DNA from: WRKB01 sp031551145
GTDB lineage: Bacteria > Desulfobacterota > Desulfovibrionia > Desulfovibrionales > Desulfovibrionaceae
DNA: 28,493 nt
NCBI GenBank assembly: GCA_031551145.1
Contig: JAVBNZ010000054.1
Span: 1-28,493 of the forward strand
Reading direction: 5' to 3'
Shown here piece by piece: positions 15,265 to 23,402 of the stretch. Below the pieces are notes generated by a model. That model saw only the letters and a program-made list of their open reading frames with translations. It searched no databases and was not told the origin of the DNA. The translations under genes and the position numbers were made by a program. The first letter of the stretch is position 1; each line of letters starts with the position of its first letter.

Positions 15265-15302
15265 ACGGCGCACAGCGTTCCGCGCCGTTGCGATATTTTT
15301 TT
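15265..15302 (+). terminator. Hairpin with T-run between rpmH and rnpA
   Basis: ACGGCGC (15265-15271) and GCGCCGT (15282-15288) form a 7-bp stem with a 10-base loop; seven T residues lie at 15296-15302. It looks like an intrinsic terminator or attenuator, which would let L34 be made in large excess over RnpA. The gap 15213-15434 holds no gene. Confidence 0.5.
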
Positions 15303-15434
15303 CGGACGCCAGGCGCGCCGGAAGAACATCGCGGGGCCTTTTCCACTCGGAATCGGCCCCGGCAATCAGGGGGCTCCGGCCGTGCTTTTCGCGCCGGAGC
15401 GGGTATCCGCATGTTGCGCACAGAGGCACGGGCC

Positions 15435-15812
15435 ATGCGGGAAGAAGCTTTCGGCTTTTCCCGCGCGCATCGTCTGCGCAAACGCGCGGAATTCACCGCG
15501 TGCTATGATGCGGGGCAGCGTTGTTTTTCCCGCAGCTTTGCCCTTTTTGTGCGCGCACGCGGCGACGCGGGGCCCTGGCGTCTGGGGCTGGCCGTGACGC
15601 GCAAGGTCGGCAACGCCGTGCGGCGCAACCGGGTAAAGCGCATTGTGCGGGAATTTTTCCGCCTGTACGGGCGGGAAGTGCCGGCGGGCGCGGATATTGT
15701 CGTTACGGCGCGGCGTGGCCTTGATCCCCGAAACCTGACACTGGATCAGGCCGTGCGGGAACTTTTGCCGCTGATGCGTTCCCGGCGGACACGGACCGGA
15801 GAACGGTCATGA
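15435..15812 (+). CDS. rnpA: Ribonuclease P protein component
   Basis: A 125-aa basic protein that assists the RNase P RNA in cleaving the 5' leader of pre-tRNAs. It has the family start FSRAHRLRKRAEFTACYDAG, the central LGLAVTRKVGNAV and the signature RRNRVKRIVREFFR (RNR motif), then PAGADIVVTARRG. ATG 15435 gives the usual length; GAGG at 15423-15426 lies eight bases upstream. An alternative ATG at 15411 would add eight residues. The stop overlaps the yidD start (ATGA), implying coupled translation. Confidence 0.96.
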   Translation: MREEAFGFSRAHRLRKRAEFTACYDAGQRCFSRSFALFVRARGDAGPWRLGLAVTRKVGNAVRRNRVKRIVREFFRLYGREVPAGADIVVTARRGLDPRNLTLDQAVRELLPLMRSRRTRTGERS

Positions 15813-16039
15813 AGCGTCTTTTTATACGCAAAATCGCCGTGTTTCCCATCAGGGTGTACCAGTATTGCATTTCACCGCTGCTTCCGCCGGCGTGCCGTTT
15901 TTATCCCTCCTGTTCCTCGTATGCCGCACAGGCGATCACGCGCCACGGCATTGCGCGGGGAACGCTGCTTGCCCTGCGGCGCCTGGCGCGCTGCCATCCC
16001 TGGTCGCCCGGCGGCTACGACCCCGTGCCGCCGGCCTGA
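15809..16039 (+). CDS. yidD: Membrane protein insertion efficiency factor YidD
   Basis: A 76-aa protein with the full YidD signature: a basic amphipathic N-terminus (MKRLFIRKIAVFPIRVYQYCISPLLPPACRFYPSCSSYA), then AITRHGIARGTLLALRRLARCHPWSPGGYDPVP. It is membrane-associated and helps YidC/Sec insert inner-membrane proteins. Its ATG lies in the rnpA stop (ATGA overlap), and yidC follows after 41 bases. Length and the CRFYPSCSSY motif leave no doubt. Confidence 0.97.
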   Translation: MKRLFIRKIAVFPIRVYQYCISPLLPPACRFYPSCSSYAAQAITRHGIARGTLLALRRLARCHPWSPGGYDPVPPA

Positions 16040-16080
16040 TCTCACGCCCTTCAGGGGTCATACGGAGCATGTAAAAAAAC

Positions 16081-17703
16081 ATGGAAACCAAAAACGTCCT
16101 TCTTACCATCGCCATCTGCCTCGGCATCCTCTTCGGTTGGGGCAAACTTGCCGAACACATGGGCTGGGTCACAAAACCCGAACCGCCCCGGCAGACCACG
16201 CAGCAAAACGCTCCGCCCCAGGCCCCCCCGCCGCAGGCCGCGGCCGCCTCCGCTCCACTGCCCCAGGCGACGTTCACGCCTTCCGAAGGCCGCAGAATCA
16301 CGATAGAAACCCCCCTGTACACGGCAGTGCTGCATTCCGGCGGCGGCGTGCTCGAATCCTTTGTGCTGCGCGACTACCGCAAGACGGTCGAGCCCGGCTC
16401 GCCCGACGTCAATCTGGTGGACGAAACCACCGCCGCCACGGCCCCTCTCGGCCTGCTCATCAACGGGCAGCCCTCCTGGAGCACCGGGCGCTGGGCCCTG
16501 GACGGGGGCGATCTCAAACTCGCCGCCGGGCAGGAGGGCACGCTGCGCCTCAGCGGCGAGGTGGACGGCCTGCGCGTGATGCGCGAGTTGACGTTTACGG
16601 CGGATTCCTATCTTATTTCCGAAAACGTGAGTTTCTCCGCGCCGGGTGATGCGGCGCGCACCGTGCGCGTGGCCTTCACCACCGGCTCCACCGCGATCGC
16701 CGTGGGCGCGGGCGGCAACTACGACCCCATGCGCGTGGGCTGGAGCCTGGACGGCAAGTTCAGCGAAGACACCAGCGCGAGCGATCTTTCCTCCAAGGGC
16801 GTGAGCGGCACGGGCAATTACGGCTGGGCCGCCGTAATGAGCAACTATTTCATGAACGCCATCCTGCCCGCGGAAACCTCGGGCCTCACCCTCAAGGGCC
16901 GTTTGCAGAACGACGTGTACCGCGTGGCCCTGGAACGGCCGGACACCGTGGTGCAGCCCGGCGCGGAAACGCGGCTTTCCCTGTCCTACTGGTACGGGCC
17001 CAAGGACCGCACGCTGCTGAAAAGCGCCCCCAACAACCTCGGCCAGAGCATAGACCTCGGCATGTTCAGCATCATCGCCGTGGTGCTCATGCAGATGCTT
17101 GATTTCTTCCACGGTTTCGTGGGCAACTGGGGCGTGGCCATCATTCTGCTGACCATGGTGATCAAGGCGCTCTTCTGGCCCCTGACGGCCAAAAGCTACA
17201 AATCGATGGAGCAGATGAAGAAGCTTCATCCCCTGATTCAGAAGATCCGGGAAAAGTACGCCGACGACAAGGAAGCCATGAACAAGGAAGTGATGGCTCT
17301 CTACAAAACCTACAAAATCAACCCCGCCAGCGGCTGCGTGCCCATTCTGGTGCAACTGCCGGTCTTCTTCGGTCTGTATCAGGCGCTGATGACGGCCATA
17401 GAGCTCAGGCACGCTTCCTTCATCACCTTTCTGCCGGGCACGCACATGCTCTGGCTGGCGGATCTCTCCACCAAAGATCCCTATTATATCACCCCCCTGA
17501 TCATGGGGGCCACGATGTTCATCCAGCAGAAGCTCACACCGGCGGCGGGCGATCCCACCCAGCAGAAGATCATGATGTTCATGCCCATTGTGTTCACCTT
17601 CCTCTTCCTCAACTTCCCCTCCGGGCTTGTCGTGTACTGGCTGGTCAACAACGTTCTGTCCATTGCCCAGCAGTGGATGATGCTGCGGAAAGTGAAAGTC
17701 TAG
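16081..17703 (+). CDS. yidC: Membrane protein insertase YidC
   Basis: A 540-aa inner-membrane insertase of the Gram-negative type. An N-terminal transmembrane helix (residues about 5-22) is followed by a Pro/Gln/Ala-rich linker and a large periplasmic beta-domain (about 60-300). The conserved five-helix core follows, from FSIIAVVLMQMLDFFHGFVGNWGVAIILLTM to the C-terminus, including the KSMEQMKKLHPLIQKIREKYADDKEAMNKEVMALYKTYKINPASGCVPILVQLPVFFGLY coiled-hairpin/TM region. It inserts membrane proteins alone or with SecYEG. GGAG (16064-16067) is 13 bases from ATG, longer than usual; an ATG-TAA minimal frame lies between them. The next gap holds an elaborate inverted repeat. Confidence 0.98.
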   Translation: METKNVLLTIAICLGILFGWGKLAEHMGWVTKPEPPRQTTQQNAPPQAPPPQAAAASAPLPQATFTPSEGRRITIETPLYTAVLHSGGGVLESFVLRDYRKTVEPGSPDVNLVDETTAATAPLGLLINGQPSWSTGRWALDGGDLKLAAGQEGTLRLSGEVDGLRVMRELTFTADSYLISENVSFSAPGDAARTVRVAFTTGSTAIAVGAGGNYDPMRVGWSLDGKFSEDTSASDLSSKGVSGTGNYGWAAVMSNYFMNAILPAETSGLTLKGRLQNDVYRVALERPDTVVQPGAETRLSLSYWYGPKDRTLLKSAPNNLGQSIDLGMFSIIAVVLMQMLDFFHGFVGNWGVAIILLTMVIKALFWPLTAKSYKSMEQMKKLHPLIQKIREKYADDKEAMNKEVMALYKTYKINPASGCVPILVQLPVFFGLYQALMTAIELRHASFITFLPGTHMLWLADLSTKDPYYITPLIMGATMFIQQKLTPAAGDPTQQKIMMFMPIVFTFLFLNFPSGLVVYWLVNNVLSIAQQWMMLRKVKV

Positions 17704-17706
17704 TGC

Positions 17707-17793
17707 TCATTTCATAAATCGGCCGGCCGATTTATCCGGACTACCGTCCGGCAGTAAAAGCCGTTTCGTCATGAATTATGAAATGACTTTTAC
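17707..17793. repeat. Nested inverted-repeat element between yidC and khpB/jag
   Basis: Terminal inverted repeats TCATTTCATA (17707-17716) and TATGAAATGA (17777-17786) enclose a perfect 22-bp palindrome (17714-17735, half-site ATAAATCGGCC). Next comes the hairpin CCGGAC-TACC-GTCCGG (17736-17751). A third stem pairs GTAAAAG (17754-17760) with CTTTTAC (17787-17793) and continues inward through TTTC/GAAA. No T-run follows, so it is not an ordinary terminator. It resembles a REP/MITE-like element or a structured RNA regulating khpB. Confidence 0.75.
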
Positions 17794-17817
17794 CCACCCC
17801 GTTTCGCAGAGGTGCAT

Positions 17818-18903
17818 ATGGAAGGTTTCAAGGAATTCCAGGGCAGGGATCTGGACGACGCGATAAGCCGGGCCTGTGCCTATTTTGATGTTCCGCGCGA
17901 AAAACTGGAACTGGATATCGTCAGGGATTCAAAATCCGGCATATTCGGCATCGTGGGGGCGCGCAAGGCCGTTGTCCGGGCACGGCGCGTTCCGGTGCGC
18001 GGCGCGTCCCTGCCCGATCTCAAGGAAGAAAGCCCGGACGAGGCCCCGGACGAAGCCGCCGAAGAACGCAAAGCCCGGCCGCTCCGCGAGGCCGCGCCGA
18101 AAAGCGCGCCCAAAAAGCCCGCCAAGGCCCCGGCCCCGGCCCCGGCCAAAAAACCCGCTCCGCCGGTTATTGACGAGGAAGATGAGGAGGGCGAAAGCCA
18201 AACCTTGTTCCTGAACAAGCTCCCGCCCGCCCCGGTCTATGAAGACATGCACATCGAACTCGGAACGCCGGACGAACCGCCGCGCCGTCCCTTCCCCGGA
18301 CGGGGGAACCGCAACGGCAACGGCGCGTCCGCGCGCAAAAAGCCCGCGCCGCTTCCGGCTTCGGATCAAACCCTGTTCACGGGCAAGGATCTGGACGAGG
18401 ACGCCGGGCACGAGGGCCTGCCCGAACTGCCCCTGGAAGAACTGGACGGCGAGCGCCTCAAGAGCGTTTGCCTTGAAACCGTGCAGCGCCTGGTCGAACC
18501 CGTGGTCGGACCCACGGCCTGCGAACTGCGCCTGGAAGACGGCCGCGTGCACGTGCGCGTGGACTGCGGGGAAAACTCCGGCGTGCTCATCGGCCGCGAA
18601 GGCCAGACCCTTGCGGCCCTGCAGTATCTCGCTTCGCGCATTGTCTCCCGCGCCATGAACGCCGCCGTGCGCGTCAACCTGGACGCCGGGGAATACCGGC
18701 AGCGCCAGGACGACAAGCTGCGCACCCTGGCGCTGAGTCTGGCCGCGCGGGTCAAAAAAACCGGCAAGGCTTTTTCCACACGCCCCTTGAGCTCCTACCA
18801 CCGCCGCATCATCCATCTTACGCTGCAGGAGGATCCGGACGTGCAGACCCGCAGCATGGGCGAGGGCAATCTCAAGCGGGTGATCGTGCAGCGCAGGCGC
18901 TAG
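17818..18903 (+). CDS. khpB: RNA-binding protein KhpB/Jag (Jag_N, KH, R3H domains)
   Basis: A 361-aa protein with three known modules. The N-terminal Jag_N domain (residues 1-52) opens MEGFKEFQGRDLDDAISRACAYF and includes SGIFGIVGARKAVVRAR. A long disordered linker (about 60-200) is rich in Pro, Ala, Lys and Glu. A KH domain carries the GXXG loop in VLIGREGQTLAALQYL, and the C-terminal R3H domain includes STRPLSSYHRRIIHLTLQ. It binds single-stranded RNA; in other bacteria it works with KhpA in post-transcriptional control of cell division and envelope genes. I place the start at ATG 17818, with AGAGG five bases upstream; an in-frame GTG two codons earlier is part of that site. The linker is longer than in Firmicute homologues. 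mnmE starts 3 bases after the stop. Confidence 0.95.
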   Translation: MEGFKEFQGRDLDDAISRACAYFDVPREKLELDIVRDSKSGIFGIVGARKAVVRARRVPVRGASLPDLKEESPDEAPDEAAEERKARPLREAAPKSAPKKPAKAPAPAPAKKPAPPVIDEEDEEGESQTLFLNKLPPAPVYEDMHIELGTPDEPPRRPFPGRGNRNGNGASARKKPAPLPASDQTLFTGKDLDEDAGHEGLPELPLEELDGERLKSVCLETVQRLVEPVVGPTACELRLEDGRVHVRVDCGENSGVLIGREGQTLAALQYLASRIVSRAMNAAVRVNLDAGEYRQRQDDKLRTLALSLAARVKKTGKAFSTRPLSSYHRRIIHLTLQEDPDVQTRSMGEGNLKRVIVQRRR

Positions 18904-18906
18904 AGC

Positions 18907-20283
18907 ATGCGCGCGGGCGACACCATTGCCGCGCCGGCCACGCCTCCGGCTTCCGGCGGCGTGGGCGTGGTGCGTCTTTCCGGGCCTCTGGCCAGGGCCG
19001 TGCTGAAGGGCGTGTTCCGCCCTTCCGCGCCCGGATTCACGGATTTCCGTCCCCGCATGCTGCACCGGGGCCGCCTGGTGGACGCGGAAGGCAGGACGCT
19101 GGACGACGCGCTGGCGGTCTTTATGCCCGGCCCGCGCAGTTTTACCGGCGAAGATGTGGCGGAAATCCACTGCCACGGAGGCTTGAGCCTCATTGCGGCC
19201 CTGCTTGAACGCGTGTATGAGCTCGGCGCGCGTCCGGCCGAGCCGGGCGAATTTTCCCGCCGCGCTTTTTTGAACGGGCGCATGGATCTGACCCGCGCCG
19301 AAGCCGTGGCCGAACTGATCGCCGCGCCCGGCAAAGAAGCCGTGCTGCTTTCGGCCGCCAAGCTCGACGGCCTCTTGGAGCGCCGGGTGATGCATCTGCG
19401 GGAACGCCTTGAGGATCTGCGCCTGCGTGTCTGCGCCTGCGTGGATTTTGAAGAGGAGGCCGACTGCCTGCCCCCGGATACCTTTGTGCGCGGCCTGGAA
19501 GAAATAAACGCGGCCGCGCGGGAACTGCTTGCCGGCTACCGGCGTTGCCGCGTCTGGCATGAAGGCGCGCTGGTCACGTTAGCCGGGCGGGTCAATGTGG
19601 GCAAGTCCAGCCTCATGAACGCTCTGCTGGGACGAGAGCGGGCTCTGGTGACGGACATCCCCGGCACCACACGTGATTTTCTGGAAGAACGCCTTGTGCT
19701 GGACGGCCTGCCCGCGCGTCTGGTGGACACGGCCGGCCTGCGCGAGAACGCCGACGCCGTGGAAGCGCTGGGCATGGCCGCCGGACGGCGCTGCATGGAA
19801 GAGGCGGATCTCGTCGTTCTGGTGCTGGACGGCCGGCACGGCCTGACCGGGGAGGACGCGGCCACGGCGCGTCAATACGCCGGCCGCCTGCTCATTGCGT
19901 GGAACAAGACGGATCTCGCGCCCTGCGGCCCTGAAGGAATTGCCGCCTGCGCCGGCCTGGGGCCGTTGGTCTCCGTTTCGGCCAAGACAGGCGCGGGTCT
20001 GGAGAATCTGGCAGCCGAAGCGCGCCGCCTGATCGCGGCCGCCGGCGGCGCGGGATCGATCGGATCGGACGCGGTGAGCCTGAACCTGCGCCAGGCGCGG
20101 GCGCTGGAAAGCGCTTCGGCCGAACTGGAACAGGGCGCGCGGGCCGTGCGCGCGGGTTTGCCCTATGACGTTTGCGCCCTGCACCTGGATACGGCGGGCG
20201 CGGCCCTCAGGGAAATCACCGGCCTGGACGGCAGCGACGAACTGCTGAACAGGGTGTTCGCCTCCTTCTGCATCGGCAAGTGA
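18907..20283 (+). CDS. mnmE: MnmE, tRNA uridine-5-carboxymethylaminomethyl modification GTPase
   Basis: A 458-aa protein that acts with MnmG (GidA) to modify wobble U34 of certain tRNAs. The N-terminal tetrahydrofolate-binding domain (to about 120) begins DTIAAPATPPASGGVGVVRLSG and contains EIHCHGG. A helical domain surrounds the G domain: G1 GRVNVGKS (227-234), TTRDF, DTAGLRE (274-280) and NKTD. The C-terminal catalytic motif is CIGK (455-458). The G1 motif has Val where most homologues have Pro (GxPNxGKS), a mild change. ATG 18907 lies 3 bases after the khpB stop. Full length and intact; no mnmG is in the window. Confidence 0.98.
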   Translation: MRAGDTIAAPATPPASGGVGVVRLSGPLARAVLKGVFRPSAPGFTDFRPRMLHRGRLVDAEGRTLDDALAVFMPGPRSFTGEDVAEIHCHGGLSLIAALLERVYELGARPAEPGEFSRRAFLNGRMDLTRAEAVAELIAAPGKEAVLLSAAKLDGLLERRVMHLRERLEDLRLRVCACVDFEEEADCLPPDTFVRGLEEINAAARELLAGYRRCRVWHEGALVTLAGRVNVGKSSLMNALLGRERALVTDIPGTTRDFLEERLVLDGLPARLVDTAGLRENADAVEALGMAAGRRCMEEADLVVLVLDGRHGLTGEDAATARQYAGRLLIAWNKTDLAPCGPEGIAACAGLGPLVSVSAKTGAGLENLAAEARRLIAAAGGAGSIGSDAVSLNLRQARALESASAELEQGARAVRAGLPYDVCALHLDTAGAALREITGLDGSDELLNRVFASFCIGK

Positions 20284-20399
20284 GGCAAGGGTTGCCGCAC
20301 CCCGCGGAAAAATTTTGCGTGCGTGAAATGCCGCATTATGGTATGGTTACACAAGTATATGTCTACCTTTACCGCCTGCCGGCGGATATTCGGATCCCG

Positions 20400-21008
20400 A
20401 TGAGCATCGCTGAACCCTACCGCCGCAAGATCCCGAGTGAGGAAATCAACGCCCTGCCCATAGTGCGCTATGAAGGGGAAATCCGCATCGTGCGTTCCGG
20501 GGAGGAACTGGACGAAGCGTTGGACCTGCTTGCGGACGAGACTCTGCTCGGCTTTGACACCGAAACCCGGCCCAGTTTCCGCAAGGGCAAAATCAACCAG
20601 CCTTCCCTGGTGCAGCTTGCGGCGGCGGACAGAATCTTCCTTATCCAACTGGCTTGGGCGCCCCTGGATGGACCCCTGGCCGCGCTGCTGGAAAATCCGC
20701 ATGTGCTCAAGGTGGGGGTGGGCGTGCGCGACGATGTGCGCGAACTGCAAAAACTCCGCCCCTTTGAGCCGGCAGGCTTCGTGGATCTCGGCGCCCTGGC
20801 GCGCCGCCTCAACCTGCCCACGCAGGGCCTGCGCAACATGGCGGCCAATCTGCTTGGCATGCGCATCTCCAAGGGACCGCGCTGTTCCAACTGGAGCCTG
20901 CCCGAGCTCAGCGCCCGGCAGGTGGCCTATGCCGCCACGGACGCCTGGATAGGCCGGGAACTGTACCTGAAAATGCGCGACCTCGGCCTGCCTGTGCAGG
21001 ACGCGTGA
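20400..21008 (+). CDS. RNase D-like 3'-5' exonuclease (DEDD family)
   Basis: A 202-aa exonuclease-domain protein. The DEDDy motifs are complete: Exo I FDTETRP (Asp53, Glu55), Exo II VGVGVRDDVREL (Asp111/112) and Exo III YAATDAW (Tyr177, Asp181). It lacks the HRDC domains of true RNase D, so it belongs to the short single-domain group; RNA trimming is likely but unproven. Start choice is uncertain: ATG 20400 fits the domain but has a poor ribosome binding site, and in-frame ATGs at 20343 and 20328 would add 19 or 24 residues. A possible promoter (TTGCGT 20315, TATGGT 20337, 16-base spacing) in the 116-base gap after mnmE favours the later start. Confidence 0.9.
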   Translation: MSIAEPYRRKIPSEEINALPIVRYEGEIRIVRSGEELDEALDLLADETLLGFDTETRPSFRKGKINQPSLVQLAAADRIFLIQLAWAPLDGPLAALLENPHVLKVGVGVRDDVRELQKLRPFEPAGFVDLGALARRLNLPTQGLRNMAANLLGMRISKGPRCSNWSLPELSARQVAYAATDAWIGRELYLKMRDLGLPVQDA

Positions 21009-21023
21009 TTTTCCCCCCTGCCC

Positions 21024-21043
21024 GCCGGAGGCGCCTCTCCGGC
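21024..21043 (+). other. Hairpin before the CofD-like gene
   Basis: GCCGGAG (21024-21030) pairs with CTCCGGC (21037-21043) around a 6-base loop, 16 bases after the exonuclease stop and immediately 5' of the ribosome binding site GGAGG (21048-21052). There is no T-run. It may separate the two cistrons or tune translation. Confidence 0.4.
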
Positions 21044-21057
21044 CGTCGGAGGCAACA

Positions 21058-22206
21058 ATGGAAAGGAAATACCCGCCCGAACTCGGCCCCAGAATCCTGT
21101 TTTTCACCGGCGGCACGGCCCTGGCCGGAGTGAGCCGTGAGCTGGCCCGTTCCACCCACAATTCCGTGCACGTCGTCACGCCCTTTGATTCAGGCGGCAG
21201 CTCGGCCGGGCTGCGGCAGGTGCTGGACATTCCGGCCGTGGGCGATCTGCGCAACCGCCTGCTCGCCCTGGCGGACGCCGCACTGACCCCGGAAACCGTG
21301 CTTCGGCTGTGCGGCCTGCGTTTGTCCGAACAAGGGGAACGCGAAGCCCTGCTGCACGAACTGTACAACCTGGCCTCGGCCCGTTCGCCCGCCTGGGAAG
21401 GCGTTCCCCGCGTGCTGGGCGAGGTGCTGCGCCTGCATCTGCATTATTTTCTCGAATCCATGCCCCCGCACTTCGACCCGCGCGGGGCCTGCATAGGCAA
21501 TCTCATGCTGGCCGGCGGCTGGCTGCATTACGGCGGAGACCTCACCCCCGCGCTCGACATGCTGGCCCGCCTGCTGCACGTGCGCGGGCTGGTGCTGCCT
21601 GTGGTGCAGGAAAATCTCCATCTGGCGGCGGAACTGGCAAACGGCGATCAGGTGGTGGGCCAGCACCGCATCACTTGCCGCAACGCCCCTCTGCCCGCGC
21701 CCGTGCGCCGACTTTTCCTTACCCGGCAACGGCCGGAAAGCGCGCTTCCACCGGCGGAACGCATGCCGCGCGTCTCCTCGCTTGTGGCCACCTACATACG
21801 CGCGGCGGATCTCGTCTGCTACCCGATGGGAAGTTTCTATACCAGCGTGCTGGCCAACCTGCTGCCCGTGGGCGTCGGCCAGGCCGTGTCCAGAGCCGGC
21901 TGCGCCAAAATCTACGTCCCGAACAGCGGCACGGATCCCGAGCAGGCGGGCCTTTCGGTGGCGGATTCCACGGCGCTTATTCTGCGCACGCTCCGACGCG
22001 ACGCCGGAGCCGGGACCGACGTAAGCAGGCTGCTGAACCTGGTGCTGGTGGACGGCAAACACGGCACCTACCCGCACGGCATCGACGTGGAAGGCATTGA
22101 GGCCCAGGGCGTGGCCGTGACGGATCTGCCTCTGGTGCGGGCGGACGATGCGCACCGCCATATTCCCGAGGCCGTAACCGGGGCGCTTCTGTCTCTGGCT
22201 CATTGA
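21058..22206 (+). CDS. CofD/YvcK-like protein (possibly the GAK-system CofD-like type)
   Basis: A 382-aa protein of the CofD (2-phospho-L-lactate transferase)/YvcK fold. The nucleotide-binding opening is ILFFTGGTALAGVSRELARSTHNSVHVVTPFDSGGSSAGLRQVLDIPAVGDLRNRLLALAD. Other family parts are GACIGNLMLAGGWLHYGGDL, LVCYPMGSFYTSVLANLLPVGVGQAV and a KIYVPNSGTDPE turn. CofD transfers phospholactate to deazaflavin; YvcK binds UDP-sugars and acts in cell-wall/carbon metabolism. The length exceeds YvcK (about 320), and the C-terminal extension recalls the CofD-related protein of the so-called GAK system found in Desulfovibrio, but no ATP-grasp or XXXCH-type partner is visible here. ATG 21058 has an excellent site (GGAGG). 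Substrate unknown. Confidence 0.85.
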   Translation: MERKYPPELGPRILFFTGGTALAGVSRELARSTHNSVHVVTPFDSGGSSAGLRQVLDIPAVGDLRNRLLALADAALTPETVLRLCGLRLSEQGEREALLHELYNLASARSPAWEGVPRVLGEVLRLHLHYFLESMPPHFDPRGACIGNLMLAGGWLHYGGDLTPALDMLARLLHVRGLVLPVVQENLHLAAELANGDQVVGQHRITCRNAPLPAPVRRLFLTRQRPESALPPAERMPRVSSLVATYIRAADLVCYPMGSFYTSVLANLLPVGVGQAVSRAGCAKIYVPNSGTDPEQAGLSVADSTALILRTLRRDAGAGTDVSRLLNLVLVDGKHGTYPHGIDVEGIEAQGVAVTDLPLVRADDAHRHIPEAVTGALLSLAH

Positions 22207-22262
22207 AAAAAAACCGCCGGACAACGACGAAGCCGCCGCAACATGGGCCATGCTGCGGCGGC
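22206..22262 (-). terminator. Terminator for the MltB-like gene, between convergent genes
   Basis: GCCGCCGCA (22232-22240) pairs with TGCGGCGGC (22254-22262), with CATG/CATG extending the stem. Read on the minus strand it is followed by CCGGCGG and then eight T residues (complement of 22206-22213); CCGCCG/CGGCGG can also pair to place a stem directly before the T-run. This fits transcription termination of the minus-strand gene. On the plus strand no T-run follows. The remaining 22263-22322 shows no feature. Confidence 0.6.
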
Positions 22263-22322
22263 AGTATTCGTGGCCTTGTGTTTCGGCATGGTCACGAGGA
22301 AAGCTGAAGTGCTCCGCCGATT

Positions 22323-23366
22323 TCAGCCGCGTTCCCCGGATTGAGCGGGCCGTGCGGGCTTCTTGGCGGGAGCGGCTTTTTTTGCGGGCGCGACAGGCCC
22401 GGCCGCGGGCTTTTTCACCAGATCCGACAGGGCCAGGATGGTATTGGGATAGATGTCGATGTGGTTGTAGGTGCGCAGCACCTTGTGCTGTTCTTTTCGG
22501 GTAAGGCCGGGCTTCCAGCCGTGCCTGGCCAGATAGTTGGCCACGCTGGCTATGGCGTCGCTCATGGTGAAGAGGTCTATTTTGCCGTCGCCGTCGCCGT
22601 CGGCCCCATAGGGCACGATGTTGGTGGGCATGAACTGGGAATAACCGATGGCCCCGTAATACGAGCCGGGAATCTTCGTCATGTCCAGCCTGTTTTCACG
22701 CGCGTACACCACCAAGGCTTTCACTTCCTTGTAGGCCCAGTCGCTGCGCTTGCGCATCAAATCTTCTATCCAGTCCAGGCGTTGATCGGCATCGGGCAAT
22801 TGGGCGACCCAATCGGGGATCTGCCGGGGATCCTTGGAAATCGCCATGCTGGCCAGGGTGTGCAGGGCGTTGTTGCCGCCCCCGATGGCCGTGCCCAGTC
22901 GCGTTTCCACAAAAAGCAGAGAAACGAGAATTTCCGGCGGAATGCCGTGCAGGCGTTGCGCGCGCTCGAAATACGAAGGATTGGCCGCCAGAAAATCGCG
23001 GCAGCGCTTCGCGTTGGCCTCGGTGACCACGCCTTTGTACACGGCCGGTTTTTTGGGCGGCGCGGGCGGCGCGGAAAGATCGGGAGGGGGGCGCAGAAAG
23101 GTTTTTCTATAGATTTCGCGTACCTTTCTGCCCATAGGATCCTGGGTCATGGAAGGGCCCAGAGCCACAAAATAGGCGTCCACGTCCGGCCCGGTAATGC
23201 CTTCCTGATCCAGGCGCTCGAGCAGGGGCAGCCAAAGCGGCGCTATGGCTGGATCGTGCCTGATATGCGGGTCGGCGTCGGTCGCGGGCCTGTGCTGCGT
23301 GCAGGCCGTCTGCGCGCCCAGGCAGAGGACGAGGACGAGAACGGTCACGCTTGAAAGACGAAACAT
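22323..23366 (-). CDS. MltB-family lytic murein transglycosylase
   Basis: A 347-aa exported enzyme cleaving the MurNAc-GlcNAc bond of peptidoglycan to form 1,6-anhydro ends. A signal sequence (MFRLSSVTVLVLVLCLGAQTAC) ends at Cys22; the lipobox is imperfect (QTAC instead of LxxC), so lipidation is uncertain. The SLT/MltB domain contains catalytic Glu154 in SLLFVETRLGTAIGGGNNALHTLASMA, then SYYGAIGYSQFMPTNI and DLFTMSDAIASVANYLARHGWKPG. The C-terminus is a Lys/Ala/Pro-rich tail that may bind cell wall or be disordered. ATG 23366 is chosen for GGAGGG at four bases and the signal peptide; upstream in-frame codons are non-coding in character. It lies downstream of the regulator and hflKC. Confidence 0.93.
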   Translation of the reverse strand: MFRLSSVTVLVLVLCLGAQTACTQHRPATDADPHIRHDPAIAPLWLPLLERLDQEGITGPDVDAYFVALGPSMTQDPMGRKVREIYRKTFLRPPPDLSAPPAPPKKPAVYKGVVTEANAKRCRDFLAANPSYFERAQRLHGIPPEILVSLLFVETRLGTAIGGGNNALHTLASMAISKDPRQIPDWVAQLPDADQRLDWIEDLMRKRSDWAYKEVKALVVYARENRLDMTKIPGSYYGAIGYSQFMPTNIVPYGADGDGDGKIDLFTMSDAIASVANYLARHGWKPGLTRKEQHKVLRTYNHIDIYPNTILALSDLVKKPAAGPVAPAKKAAPAKKPARPAQSGERG

Positions 23367-23402
23367 GGTGCCCTCCGGCGCGCGTCGAGAGATTCCGCTC
23401 CG

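Noticed and set aside
16069..16074. ATG-TAA minimal open frame just before yidC
   Set aside because: Its spacing to GGAG is only one base, and such start-stop pairs occur by chance; not enough to propose regulation.
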